Shown one piece after another: positions 26,871 to 35,841 of a stretch of DNA of 36,437 bases (position 1 is the first letter of the stretch; each line of letters begins with the position of its first letter). The position numbers and the translations under genes are program-made. The notes beneath the pieces were generated by a model that was given only the letters and a program-made list of their open reading frames with translations, did no database searches and was not told the DNA's origin. The stretch comes from Microscillaceae bacterium. Its GTDB lineage: Bacteria; Bacteroidota; Bacteroidia; Cytophagales; Microscillaceae. The DNA lies in contig JAABSX010000043.1 in assembly GCA_011390205.1 (NCBI GenBank), forward strand, positions 1 through 36,437, given 5' to 3'.

Positions 26871-27925
26871 AAAAAGAAACAATACAAATATTGATTGCGG
26901 ATGACTCTGGATTTATGAGGCTGATGGTAAAACAAATGCTTCAAGAAAATGAGGAGATTCAGGTCATAGACACAGCCGCCAATGGAAAAGAGGCTTTTGA
27001 GAAAACACAAGCCCTCCGCCCTGATGTACTCGTGCTTGATATGCTCATGGCTGATTATGATGGCTTGTATGCCATCCAAAACATCATGCAGCATTGCCCT
27101 ACACCCATCATACTGCTGACCTCCCTAGACACAAAGCAGTCTAATCAGGTATTTGAAGCACTGCAAATGGGTGCAATAGATTTTGTGAACAAACCCTCTG
27201 GAGCTTTTAGTTCTAAAATCAGAAATGTACAAAGTGAATTGCTCGAAAAAATCTATCAGGCTAAAGGTGTGGATGTAACCAAAATCAAAATCAAAAACAT
27301 CCATACACTACAAAAAAGCAATCACTTACCACATTCTTTTGGGCAAAATCTTGCGTATCAAGTAATACTCGTGGGAGGCTCTACGGGTGCACCCTCAGGG
27401 GTCGAGTATATTGTCAATAATTTGCCTGCCAACTTACCCATACCTGTAATAGTGGCACAGCATATGCCTCCACAGTTTATTAGCTCTTTTGCACAGAGGC
27501 TGTCCAAAAAATGCCCCATGCCCATCACCACGAGTCAGGAGCATAAAGCACTCAAAGCAGGACACATTTATCTGCTAGACTCAGAAAGTAACTGGGTACT
27601 GAGCAGGGTGGCTTCTGATGAAGTAGTGTTTCAGAAGACAACACAGCAGTTTAAAGCTTATAATTTTCCTTCAATAGATGCATTATTTAGCTCGGCAGCA
27701 GCCATTTACCAACAAAAAACACTGGGGGTCATCCTGAGCGGAATGGGCAAAGATGGCACTTTAGGAATGGGCAAAATACACCAAGCTCAAGGCATGACCC
27801 TTGCACAAGACCAAGCAAGCTCCATTATATTTGGAATGCCTCGTGCAGCAGAGGAGGAGGGATTTGTGCAGCATCTACTCCCCATCAAGGAGATTCCTAT
27901 GTTTATGATGAGCTGCTTGGCTTAG
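26867..27925 (+). CDS. cheB: Chemotaxis protein-glutamate methylesterase CheB
   Basis: 352 residues. The receiver domain (about 5-122) has D12-D13 and phospho-acceptor D58 in LVLDMLMADYDG. After a linker, the methylesterase domain (about 160-352) has S172 in GGSTGAPSG, H199 in AQHMP and D296 in SGMGKDGTLG, the full catalytic triad. It removes methyl groups from receptors when phosphorylated. The only start that keeps the receiver intact is TTG 26867, which shares bases with the cheY stop (TTGA); the next in-frame ATG is residue 17, inside the receiver. Confidence 0.92.
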   Translation: MKKETIQILIADDSGFMRLMVKQMLQENEEIQVIDTAANGKEAFEKTQALRPDVLVLDMLMADYDGLYAIQNIMQHCPTPIILLTSLDTKQSNQVFEALQMGAIDFVNKPSGAFSSKIRNVQSELLEKIYQAKGVDVTKIKIKNIHTLQKSNHLPHSFGQNLAYQVILVGGSTGAPSGVEYIVNNLPANLPIPVIVAQHMPPQFISSFAQRLSKKCPMPITTSQEHKALKAGHIYLLDSESNWVLSRVASDEVVFQKTTQQFKAYNFPSIDALFSSAAAIYQQKTLGVILSGMGKDGTLGMGKIHQAQGMTLAQDQASSIIFGMPRAAEEEGFVQHLLPIKEIPMFMMSCLA

Positions 27926-27976
27926 TGCCCTTAGGCCAATACAAGGTACGTATCAACTCGTTTTTTTTATCTTTTA

Positions 27977-29725
27977 ATGTGTGATTTTCAGATGGAACAA
28001 GAAGCGCTTTTAGACTTATTTTTACAAGAAGCCCAAGCCCAACAAGGGGAGATAGAACAACTCCTGACTGAGCTAGAGCAAGACCCACAACAACATGCCC
28101 CACTAGAGGCTATATTTAGATACATGCATACCATTAAGGCAAATGCTTTTGCTCTTGACCTAAAGCCCATTGGTGAGCTGACACACTTGCTCGAGGATAT
28201 CTTTAATGAAATCCGAAAAAATGCCATCGTCTTAGATGCCTCATGGTTTAGTGAGCTGCTAAGCGCCAATGATAAGCTGGGGGAGCTGCTCAATGCCGTG
28301 CGAACACAAGAAAAAATAAATTACAAAGGGTTGCTTACCAAAATCAAAGTAAAATACAACAAAGCCCAACAACAACACCCTATACTATCAAGCCCGAAAA
28401 ATACCGAAGAAGCTAAGCCCAAAGAGCAAGAAAGAACTAAAGATGATACAGCCACCTCTCAAAAAACAGAGGCACCTGCCAGAGAAAGCCTGCAAACTAC
28501 GGAAGACATCGAAAACGCAGCACCTACAAACAATATCCAGTTTCATGACACCGTCCAGATTCCAGTACAGAAGCTAGATGCCCTGCTCAATCTTGCAGGA
28601 GAAATAGGCATTGAAAGAGATAGGATTCTGACCATCGCACCCCAAAAAGAACGATTAGACAAAAAAGACTTTCACCAACTCCACCGCCTCACCAGTGAGC
28701 TGCAGCATTCTGTTATCCAAGCAAGGCTGGTCAAAGTAGGGATTCTCTTCCAAAAATTTCACAGGGTAGTCCGTGAAGTAGCACTTGCCGAAAACAAAAA
28801 GGTGAAACTTATCTTAGAAGGCACAGACATAGAAATAGACCGCAATATCTTGCAGGTCATCAGTGATTCTATGGTGCACCTCGTCCGAAATGCAGTGAGC
28901 CATGGCCTTGAAGATGCCCCCGAACGAAGTGCCAAAGGAAAACGCCCCGAGGGCATCATCACACTCAGTGCTTATAATGAAAAAGAGAAGGTCATCATAG
29001 CTGTAAAAGACGATGGAAGAGGAATCAATGAAGCCAAGATAAGAGAAAAACTCATAGACAGAAAATGGTTTAGCCAGACCGAAGTAAGCAATATGCCCCG
29101 CCACGAGATTTTTCAGCAACTCTTTGAGCCAGGGTTCTCCAGTGCTGATACCATCACCGAAATCTCGGGCAGAGGGGTAGGGCTTGATGTGGTCAAAAAC
29201 GCCGTAGATGTTGTGGGAGGCAAAGTAAGCATCCTGACCGAAGAGGATAAGGGGACTACCTTTCAGATGCACTTGCCTGTGTCTATGATGCTCAAACCCG
29301 TACTTTTCTTTGGCATAGACGCACAAACATATGGCATCCCGCTGATGTATGTAGAGGGTGTATGTGCACTCGCCAAGCAAGAAATATTCACTGTAGGCAC
29401 AGGAGAAATCATCCATTACCAAAATCAAAATATACCACTGCTTGATTTAAAGAAATATTTTGAGCTTGATACAGATGCCCAAGCACTCCCTGATATAGAC
29501 CTGCGAGAAGAAGTGGGGCTCATCATTGCAGACACAAGCCGAAAAGTCTGCCTGAAAATACATCGATTGCTGAATCAAAAAGAAATCATAGAAAAACAGC
29601 TTCCGCCCGTCATCCATGCTATCCCACTATTTAGTGGCGCCACCATTCTGGGTACTGGGCAGGTTTGTCTAATTCTGGATGTCATTAACTTACTCAGAAA
29701 CCATAAAAATAAATCCATCACCTAA
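27977..29725 (+). CDS. cheA: Chemotaxis sensor kinase CheA, short form
   Basis: 582 residues. The Hpt domain (about 6-105) has the phosphorylated H51 in FRYMHTIKANAFAL. A charged, flexible linker (about 106-190, rich in K, E, T) follows where a P2 CheY-binding domain often lies; no P2 fold is seen. Then come the dimerisation helices (about 193-265), the ATPase with N box HLVRNAVSHGLE, G1 DDGRGIN, F box FEPGFSS and G2 GRGVGLDVVK, and the C-terminal CheW-like domain (about 436-575). ATG 27977 or the in-frame ATG 15 bases later are both possible. Lack of P2 makes phosphotransfer to CheY and CheB less selective than in E. coli. Confidence 0.93.
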   Translation: MCDFQMEQEALLDLFLQEAQAQQGEIEQLLTELEQDPQQHAPLEAIFRYMHTIKANAFALDLKPIGELTHLLEDIFNEIRKNAIVLDASWFSELLSANDKLGELLNAVRTQEKINYKGLLTKIKVKYNKAQQQHPILSSPKNTEEAKPKEQERTKDDTATSQKTEAPARESLQTTEDIENAAPTNNIQFHDTVQIPVQKLDALLNLAGEIGIERDRILTIAPQKERLDKKDFHQLHRLTSELQHSVIQARLVKVGILFQKFHRVVREVALAENKKVKLILEGTDIEIDRNILQVISDSMVHLVRNAVSHGLEDAPERSAKGKRPEGIITLSAYNEKEKVIIAVKDDGRGINEAKIREKLIDRKWFSQTEVSNMPRHEIFQQLFEPGFSSADTITEISGRGVGLDVVKNAVDVVGGKVSILTEEDKGTTFQMHLPVSMMLKPVLFFGIDAQTYGIPLMYVEGVCALAKQEIFTVGTGEIIHYQNQNIPLLDLKKYFELDTDAQALPDIDLREEVGLIIADTSRKVCLKIHRLLNQKEIIEKQLPPVIHAIPLFSGATILGTGQVCLILDVINLLRNHKNKSIT

Positions 29726-29770
29726 AGAAATACAAGCGTTTATATTTTTATTCACTTGATAAATACAGAT

Positions 29771-30394
29771 ATGCCCCAAGAAGAAAATCAAAACCCCATT
29801 GTATTCCAAGAGGAGTTATTCAGCCAAGCGACTCAAGCAGCACTAGAAGCCCTCAGTCAGATACTTAACCAAAAGGTAAGCTTAGGCGCTTATGCTTTAG
29901 GAAAAATACATCAGTGGCCTACCCGATGGAGGGAAATCTACATGCAGCCCCAAGAGGGCTTTTGGCTACAGACCAACCTGCAAGGCGAGCTGCTAGGGCA
30001 TAGCTTTTTATGGATAGGCAAAGAAGAAGCCGAACAGCTAGGGAAGCATATTTTTAAGCCTAAGCCCCCAAAAGAAGACCTAAGCAGTGAAAAAAATGAT
30101 GAAAAACACACAGAAGGGGCTTTTGATGAGGATTTACTTCAATCTTTTTTGCTAGAGTTAGACAATATATTGAGTGCTCATTTTATTAAATTTTGGGCAA
30201 ATCAAAATCAATTAAGGGTCTATGGAGATATCCCACATCTCTACAAAGATATTCCAAAAGTACTCCAAGATTCTCTCACAAGCGATGCAAAACTTCCTCA
30301 CCAGTGGTTTTACCTTGAATTTGTTTGTGTATCTTTGAATATAAATCTAGAGTTTACTTGGCTCATTCATACAGAAAGCGATGATTTAGTATGA
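29771..30394 (+). CDS. Divergent CheC-like CheY-phosphatase candidate
   Basis: 207 residues, cytoplasmic, and not an obvious family at first sight. Two half-repeats are visible. In the second, S125-x3-E129-x2-N132-x22-P155 (SFLLELDNILSAHF) matches the CheC signature (D/S)-x3-E-x2-N-x22-P exactly. In the first, E15-L-F-S18 sits where E-x2-N would be, followed by ALEALSQILNQKV, like the ALSxLLxxxV of CheC; the asparagine is missing. The segment GELLGHSFLWIGKEEAEQL between them resembles the CheC beta strand and helix. CheC, CheX and FliY proteins remove phosphate from CheY-P, and the gene lies between cheA and a sensor in the che operon. The frame extends to TTG 29756; ATG 29771 is preferred. 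No cheD is present in the window. Confidence 0.65.
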   Translation: MPQEENQNPIVFQEELFSQATQAALEALSQILNQKVSLGAYALGKIHQWPTRWREIYMQPQEGFWLQTNLQGELLGHSFLWIGKEEAEQLGKHIFKPKPPKEDLSSEKNDEKHTEGAFDEDLLQSFLLELDNILSAHFIKFWANQNQLRVYGDIPHLYKDIPKVLQDSLTSDAKLPHQWFYLEFVCVSLNINLEFTWLIHTESDDLV

Positions 30395-30413
30395 ATTTTG
30401 GTAATTAATAAAT

Positions 30414-33146
30414 ATGAGAAATATTTTTACATCCATATATTTTACTTTACTTGTATGGTTTCTGTTATTTATGCTGGGGGTTTACCTCTTTGAGGATGTA
30501 TTGAATACTCCCCAAAAACTTCTATACACAGCACTTTTAGGGCTGGGTGTATGCTTTACCCTCTTTTATTTTAACCAAAAAAATATATCCCTTCCAAAGG
30601 CTTGGCTAGAAATTAGAATCAAAGAATTGTACACAGGCATCCCCTCCAAAAAGGCAAGATTTCAACTACCTCAGCACTATCAGTCTATCCAGACACAATT
30701 TGAAAAGCTAGAAGATGCCATCAATACCAGCAACGAATCACTCAAAAAAATGGCTCGAGGAGAGGAGATGATTCACGAAATTTCGCACGCATCCAAAGTA
30801 GCCTTGCACCAGCATATCATCGCACTGCAGCAAAGCCTTAATGAGCAAAATAAAGCAAGCTACCAGACTCAATGGTACAGACAAGGCTACGCTCTACTCA
30901 GTGATGTGCTTAGGCAATCTACCACACAAAGCCCCCAAGCCCTTGCCCAAGATTTTTTAGAGACACTTGCCAAATATTTTCAAATACGACAAGCTGCCAT
31001 CTACTGGCTAGAAGAAACAGAAAATGACAAACAGATACTAGCCCTCGCAGCAGCCCATGCATACCCCATAGAAAAACTTGAAAGAAAATACTTTGAGACA
31101 CAAGAAGGACTTATTGGGGCTTGCTTCACCAAAAAAAAAATCATCATCCTCGAACAAATTCCAGAAAACTATGCCACACTACACACTGCAATAGGCAAAA
31201 TAAATGCAAATGCACTCATTATTCACCCCATCCAAAAAGAGGGGCAAATCATAGGGGTCTTAGAGCTGATAGCCAACCAAACCCTTCCTAAATACCAACT
31301 AGAGCTCCTAGAAGTTATGTGTGATAACTACGCCATCACACTCCAATCTCAGCAGATGTATATCCATACCGAACAGCTTCTGAGAGAATCTCAACACGCC
31401 AATAAACAGCTTCAACTGAGGGAGGCACAGATGTCTAAAAATGCAGCACAGCTAGAGCAAATGCAGTCTATGTTGAGTGAAAGAATACAAACCATCGAAG
31501 AAGAAACTAACCTGCTCCAGAATATCATAGAAGCAATAGATAAAACCAATGCTACCATTGAGTTTGATATGGAGGGAAATATCTTAGAAGTCAATAAAAT
31601 GTACCTTAGTGTAGTGGGTTATAAACACGAAGAACTTGTAGGAAAAAATGAAATGATACTAGTGCCCAAAGATGACATCACCTCTGGCAGGTATGATATG
31701 ATTTGGGATAGTCTAAAGCAAGGTGCTTACCTATCAGGTGAATACCGTAGAATCACTCAAGCAGGCAAAGAAGTATGGCTCGAAAGTACGTATAACCCTA
31801 TATTTGATACTGATGGTGTGCCTTTTAAAGTGATACAACTTGCCCAATTTACCACAGAAGACAAAGAGCGTAGTTTTGAGCAAAATGCCAAACTCAATGC
31901 CTTAGGGATGGCGCTTCCTATCATAGAGCTCAATGAAGAATCTCAAATTGTGCGAATAAATGCCAAATTTACAGAAACATTGGGTTATGAAAGAAAAGAT
32001 ATCCGAAAAAAAGTAATGCAGGATATTATCTTAGACGAAAAAACGCAAGACGGACAGTCTGTCCTTCAGAATATATGGACTCAAGTCTGGAAAGGCAATA
32101 CACAATCTCATATCATGAGTCTCAAAAGCAAGACAGATGCTATACAGCAATATATCATTTACTTTAACCCTATTATGAAGTTAGATGGCAAAATAGACAA
32201 AATACTCACCATACTGATAGATGTAACAGAGATAGAAGGAATGCGCCAAAAACTGATTCACAACGAAAAAGAACTCTCACAGACCATCCAAGAGCTACAC
32301 AATACTACAGCCAACTTACACCAGCAAAATCAGGAGTTTGATACTGTAGTCAGTATGTTTCACCAAGCCTGCAAAGCCTTCGAGCTTGATAGTAGTTTTA
32401 AAATCTTGACCATCAATGAAAATTTACAAAATAAACTCAGCCTAGAGCCCCAAACTTCTCCTACATACTTTGAGCAGCTCATAGATACACACTTTCCTAC
32501 TCAATACTGGGAGGAGTGCAAAGAAAAACTGCAATCTAATAGTTTTCATAGCTTTACGATGAAGTACCGCTCACCTGCCAGCGGAAAATCATTCTGGGGC
32601 AATACCAGCATAGCAGTCTATCGGGATTTTGAAAAAAACCAAACAAGGTATCTCGGGATTATCATAGATGTAACCGATGATGTAGTACAGGCAGTCTATC
32701 TCAGGGGCGAAATCGTGGAGCTTAAAATGAAAAATGCCATCCTTAAATATAGAAATACCAATAAAAATATCGTCATTAGTGAAGATAAACTCATCAAGAA
32801 TGCACTAGAAGTAGATAAAAGCACACTTCACGAGATGATTAGCCACGAACTTTTCCCTAGCATCAGGGCAGATAAGAATGAGAATATCCTAGTGGCCAAC
32901 TCACTGGTCTATGACCTACTTGGCTTCCCCAAAGAGACACTCACAGGCACAAAGCTAAGCCACATCCTTAGTTTTAAAAATCAAGAAGAGCAGCAAAGCT
33001 ACCAAGAATGGATACTGCGAGGAGAAAAAGAAGAAAAACGCTCAGGTATTCAGATTATCAATAATAAAAAAGGAAATGGGCTCTACGCCAATACTGCATT
33101 CATCCATGATGAAAATGGCTTTTGGCTCTTATTTATCATTCTCTAA
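30414..33146 (+). CDS. Membrane GAF and multi-PAS sensor protein without output domain
   Basis: 910 residues. Two N-terminal membrane helices (about 7-27 and 36-53) form a hairpin with no large periplasmic loop. Then come coiled coil (90-150), a GAF domain (about 160-315), coiled coil (315-370), PAS (370-485, with YRRITQAGKEVWLESTYNP like PAS2 of the receptor), PAS (490-610), coiled coil (605-645), a PAS-like region (645-757) and a final PAS-like region (805-910) ending in WLLFIIL. No kinase, GGDEF, MCP or receiver domain follows. It starts 19 bases after the CheC-like gene and abuts cheR, so it is part of the operon and may relay membrane signals to the Che proteins. An A10 run at 31131-31140 could slip. 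Confidence 0.85.
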   Translation: MRNIFTSIYFTLLVWFLLFMLGVYLFEDVLNTPQKLLYTALLGLGVCFTLFYFNQKNISLPKAWLEIRIKELYTGIPSKKARFQLPQHYQSIQTQFEKLEDAINTSNESLKKMARGEEMIHEISHASKVALHQHIIALQQSLNEQNKASYQTQWYRQGYALLSDVLRQSTTQSPQALAQDFLETLAKYFQIRQAAIYWLEETENDKQILALAAAHAYPIEKLERKYFETQEGLIGACFTKKKIIILEQIPENYATLHTAIGKINANALIIHPIQKEGQIIGVLELIANQTLPKYQLELLEVMCDNYAITLQSQQMYIHTEQLLRESQHANKQLQLREAQMSKNAAQLEQMQSMLSERIQTIEEETNLLQNIIEAIDKTNATIEFDMEGNILEVNKMYLSVVGYKHEELVGKNEMILVPKDDITSGRYDMIWDSLKQGAYLSGEYRRITQAGKEVWLESTYNPIFDTDGVPFKVIQLAQFTTEDKERSFEQNAKLNALGMALPIIELNEESQIVRINAKFTETLGYERKDIRKKVMQDIILDEKTQDGQSVLQNIWTQVWKGNTQSHIMSLKSKTDAIQQYIIYFNPIMKLDGKIDKILTILIDVTEIEGMRQKLIHNEKELSQTIQELHNTTANLHQQNQEFDTVVSMFHQACKAFELDSSFKILTINENLQNKLSLEPQTSPTYFEQLIDTHFPTQYWEECKEKLQSNSFHSFTMKYRSPASGKSFWGNTSIAVYRDFEKNQTRYLGIIIDVTDDVVQAVYLRGEIVELKMKNAILKYRNTNKNIVISEDKLIKNALEVDKSTLHEMISHELFPSIRADKNENILVANSLVYDLLGFPKETLTGTKLSHILSFKNQEEQQSYQEWILRGEKEEKRSGIQIINNKKGNGLYANTAFIHDENGFWLLFIIL

Positions 33147-33157
33147 ACCCATACCCA

Positions 33158-33970
33158 TTGATTACCCAAGAAGAATTAAAAGGAATTACAGAAGCCATCC
33201 ATAACCGCTATGGGATAGATTTTCGCTCTTACGAAACGGTATCTCTTCAGCGCCGAATCACTCGGCTTATGCACAGACACCGCCTAGAATCTGTCTATCA
33301 CCTCTGGCAAAAAGTGCTTTATGACAAAGATTTCGTGCAAATATTTATCAATGAAGTAACCATTGGATTTACGGAATTATTCAGAAATATTAGCCTCTGG
33401 CAGACCCTCAAGAATGACATCATGGAGCAGTTTCCGAATACCAAACCCCTCAAAATATGGCATGCTGGCTGTGCCACTGGTGAGGAGGTTTATTCTATGC
33501 TTATTTTACTTCAAGAGCTCAGACGGATTGAGACTACTGAGATATTGGCCACAGACATCAATACCGAGTTTATGGCACAAGTAAGGCAGGGTAAGTATGA
33601 TAGTAGCCTCTGGAAAAAATTCAATAAAAGTTACCAGTCTTTTGTTCAATCTTCCCAAAAAGATTTATCACAATATGCCGAGCTGGGCGAAGAGTGGTTT
33701 GTGTTTCATAAAAACCTCCGAAAAAACCTTCAGGTAAGGTTTCATAACCTTACCCAGTTTCCACAGAAAGAGCATTTTCAGCTTATCTTTTGCCGAAATG
33801 TGCTGATTTACTTTGATGAAGCCCTCAAACAGCAAGTGCTCAAGTTGTTGTGTGAAAGTTTGAGGCCAGGAGGCTACCTCATCTTAGGATTTTATGATGC
33901 CCTCCCTACCAATACTGAACTTCCCCTAAAACTGACCAACCCAGGGCTAAAGATTTTTAGCAAAGTCTAA
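33158..33970 (+). CDS. cheR: Chemotaxis protein-glutamate methyltransferase CheR
   Basis: About 270 residues. The N-terminal helical domain has ITEAIHNRYGIDFRSYE and LQRRITRLMHRHRL. The SAM-binding core has IWHAGCATGEEVYSMLILL at about 99-117 and FCRNVLIYFDE near 218. It transfers methyl groups from SAM to receptor glutamates, opposing CheB. No ATG precedes the conserved domain: TTG 33158 starts 12 bases after the previous stop; TTG 33122 would overlap the sensor gene by 25 bases. I use 33158, but both are possible. It ends 12 bases from the convergent mscS-type gene. Confidence 0.9.
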   Translation: MITQEELKGITEAIHNRYGIDFRSYETVSLQRRITRLMHRHRLESVYHLWQKVLYDKDFVQIFINEVTIGFTELFRNISLWQTLKNDIMEQFPNTKPLKIWHAGCATGEEVYSMLILLQELRRIETTEILATDINTEFMAQVRQGKYDSSLWKKFNKSYQSFVQSSQKDLSQYAELGEEWFVFHKNLRKNLQVRFHNLTQFPQKEHFQLIFCRNVLIYFDEALKQQVLKLLCESLRPGGYLILGFYDALPTNTELPLKLTNPGLKIFSKV

Positions 33971-33982
33971 CAAAGCACACCT

Positions 33983-35656
33983 TTATTTATCTATGTTCTT
34001 TTCGGTCTTTTTTTGCTCAAAAAACTCCTGAACCTTCTCCGAAAGTGCTTCTTCGCTCAGATGTCTATAATCAGGAGAGAGCCCTGCCTGCCCTGGCATC
34101 TGCTCGATGTGCACTGTCTGTGTAGGAAAAGCAAAGCGAACCCCAAGCCTATCGGCAAGCTCAAGAATGTCAAGATTGAGAGACTCCCTGCTTTTCCACT
34201 CGGCCAAAAAATCAGGCACTACAAAAAATACATTCATAAGAATGCCCAAAGAAGAACCCTGAAAATCTAAAAAATTTACTGCAAAAAAATCTTTGCGTGT
34301 ATCAGGGTGATTTCTGATAATCTCTCTAATCCCCTCCAAAAATACACGTATCAAAGCTGGAGGTGTATCATAGGTTATCGCCAAAGTAGTCCTGTATCTG
34401 CGATAAACCCGCATGCCTAGGTTATCTACGGTCATATCGGCTAGTTTGCCATTAGGCACATGAAGCACAGAGTTATAAAATGTCCTGACCCGTGTAGAGC
34501 GGACACCTATCTCTTCTACCTCGCCGTCTATGCCCTCCGCCGTTACCCAATCTCCTACCCTAAAAGGTTGATCTACGAAAATCATCACTGAGCCAAACAA
34601 ATTCTTAATCGTATCTTGGGCGGCAAGGGCAAAAGCCAAACCACCAATAGAAAGACCTGCCAAGATTGCGGTAATATTAAGGTCTAAATTCTCTAAAATC
34701 ACCACCAAGCTAATCGCCATTGCGATAATCTTAAGCATTGTGTGCAAAAAAGGCAGAATCTGTGAGTACCAGCCCCGTTCTTCTCTGCTGATATTCTTTT
34801 CTAAATAGATGAAAAGCAAATCTATCAAGCCTAGCACCATTAGCAGTATAAACACAGGCAAAACAACATCTAACATAAACAGCATGTAGTATGACCACAA
34901 GGCTGGAAACAAAAATACGGGAATGCCTTTTCTTAGTAAAAAGAAAGTGATAAACAAACTCACTGGACGAGCCAAGCGTCTTATCCTTTTTTTGCGTACT
35001 TCCTCTTCTGTCAGCTTCCCGATAAGCACCCTCAAAACAAAGGCAATCAATCTATTGAGCAGCTTAAAAAAGATATAAGATGCCAACACCACAAAAACCA
35101 ATGAAAGCATGCGTATATAATCAAGCCCCAGTGCTATCTCAGGGTGCTTCTTCTGAAAAAACTCATTCAGAGGGCGTGAGATAGAAGGGAAAGTCCTTTG
35201 ATAAAGTGCGGGAATAGCCGCCACAGTTTCAGGAGAATACACCCAAATAGGCTGCCCCTTGTAATTGTAGCTTTTGATTAGAAAAATCTCAGGAAAATCA
35301 TTGAAAGGAACATACAGACTCTTCTGTGTAGTAGAGTCTTTGTAATCTGCTTCAAGAGGCACTTTGTTTTCATCAAAATATAGCCCATTGCCCTTTAAGA
35401 CTTGATAGAGTTGGATAGTCCGCTCGAGGCGCTGCTCAGCGCTGAGTGTAGCCACCCATGCCAGGGAAGAGGAAGCCAAGAGTGGGTTATAATTTTCATT
35501 CTGTAGATAGTGAAAGTGATTATATACCGCCTTAAAAGGTGTATTAATCAGGTTGGCAGTCTGTTTTTGCTGCTCTATCTCTAGGCTCTGCATCTGTGCA
35601 TTCGCCTGCCCAAGCCCGCACAAAACCATGCCCAATAATATCCAGATGTATTTCAT
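33983..35656 (-). CDS. MscS-family mechanosensitive ion channel
   Basis: 557 residues, longer than E. coli MscS. A signal peptide (about 1-20, ending GQANA) is followed by a ~160-residue periplasmic part, then five or so membrane helices. The pore helix region ITAILAGLSIGGLAFALAAQ at about 331-350 has the glycine/alanine packing of MscS TM3. It is followed by FVDQPFRVGDWV and GEVEEIGVRSTRVRT of the MscS beta domain. It releases solutes on hypo-osmotic shock. The C-terminal ~100 residues are the usual cytosolic cage and a charged tail. It is convergent with cheR and unrelated to chemotaxis as far as the sequence shows. Confidence 0.93.
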   Translation of the reverse strand: MKYIWILLGMVLCGLGQANAQMQSLEIEQQKQTANLINTPFKAVYNHFHYLQNENYNPLLASSSLAWVATLSAEQRLERTIQLYQVLKGNGLYFDENKVPLEADYKDSTTQKSLYVPFNDFPEIFLIKSYNYKGQPIWVYSPETVAAIPALYQRTFPSISRPLNEFFQKKHPEIALGLDYIRMLSLVFVVLASYIFFKLLNRLIAFVLRVLIGKLTEEEVRKKRIRRLARPVSLFITFFLLRKGIPVFLFPALWSYYMLFMLDVVLPVFILLMVLGLIDLLFIYLEKNISREERGWYSQILPFLHTMLKIIAMAISLVVILENLDLNITAILAGLSIGGLAFALAAQDTIKNLFGSVMIFVDQPFRVGDWVTAEGIDGEVEEIGVRSTRVRTFYNSVLHVPNGKLADMTVDNLGMRVYRRYRTTLAITYDTPPALIRVFLEGIREIIRNHPDTRKDFFAVNFLDFQGSSLGILMNVFFVVPDFLAEWKSRESLNLDILELADRLGVRFAFPTQTVHIEQMPGQAGLSPDYRHLSEEALSEKVQEFFEQKKTEKNIDK

Positions 35657-35782
35657 AGAATGTTTCTAAGTAAATGTACTAATTTATCAATGTGTGAATG
35701 TGCCAATTATCAATACATTATACAAAAAATAATGCAAACTAAACAAGTGCAAGTACTTAATTAATTCGTTTTGGATGCACCG

Positions 35783-35832
35783 AAAAAAGAAACCTTCACA
35801 CTGCTCTTCTGTGCTTGTGGGTGAAGGCTTTC
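35783..35832 (-). terminator. Terminator after homoserine dehydrogenase gene
   Basis: On the minus strand GAAAGCCTTCAC (35832-35821) pairs with GTGAAGGTTTC (35799-35789), with further pairing inside, and is followed by a T run (plus-strand A run at 35783-35788). It separates this gene from the mscS-type gene. Confidence 0.82.
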
Positions 35833-35841
35833 TTTTTGTGC

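Noticed and set aside
28814-29428. 204-codon minus-strand frame
   Set aside because: It is antisense to the ATPase and CheW-like parts of cheA, whose motifs are unambiguous; no start or motif supports it.
33110-33170. Possible PAS-CheR fusion by frameshifting
   Set aside because: The two frames are related by a -1 shift, but no slippery heptamer lies near the stop, the final PAS-like region reaches its natural last strand, and CheR has a usable TTG start just after.
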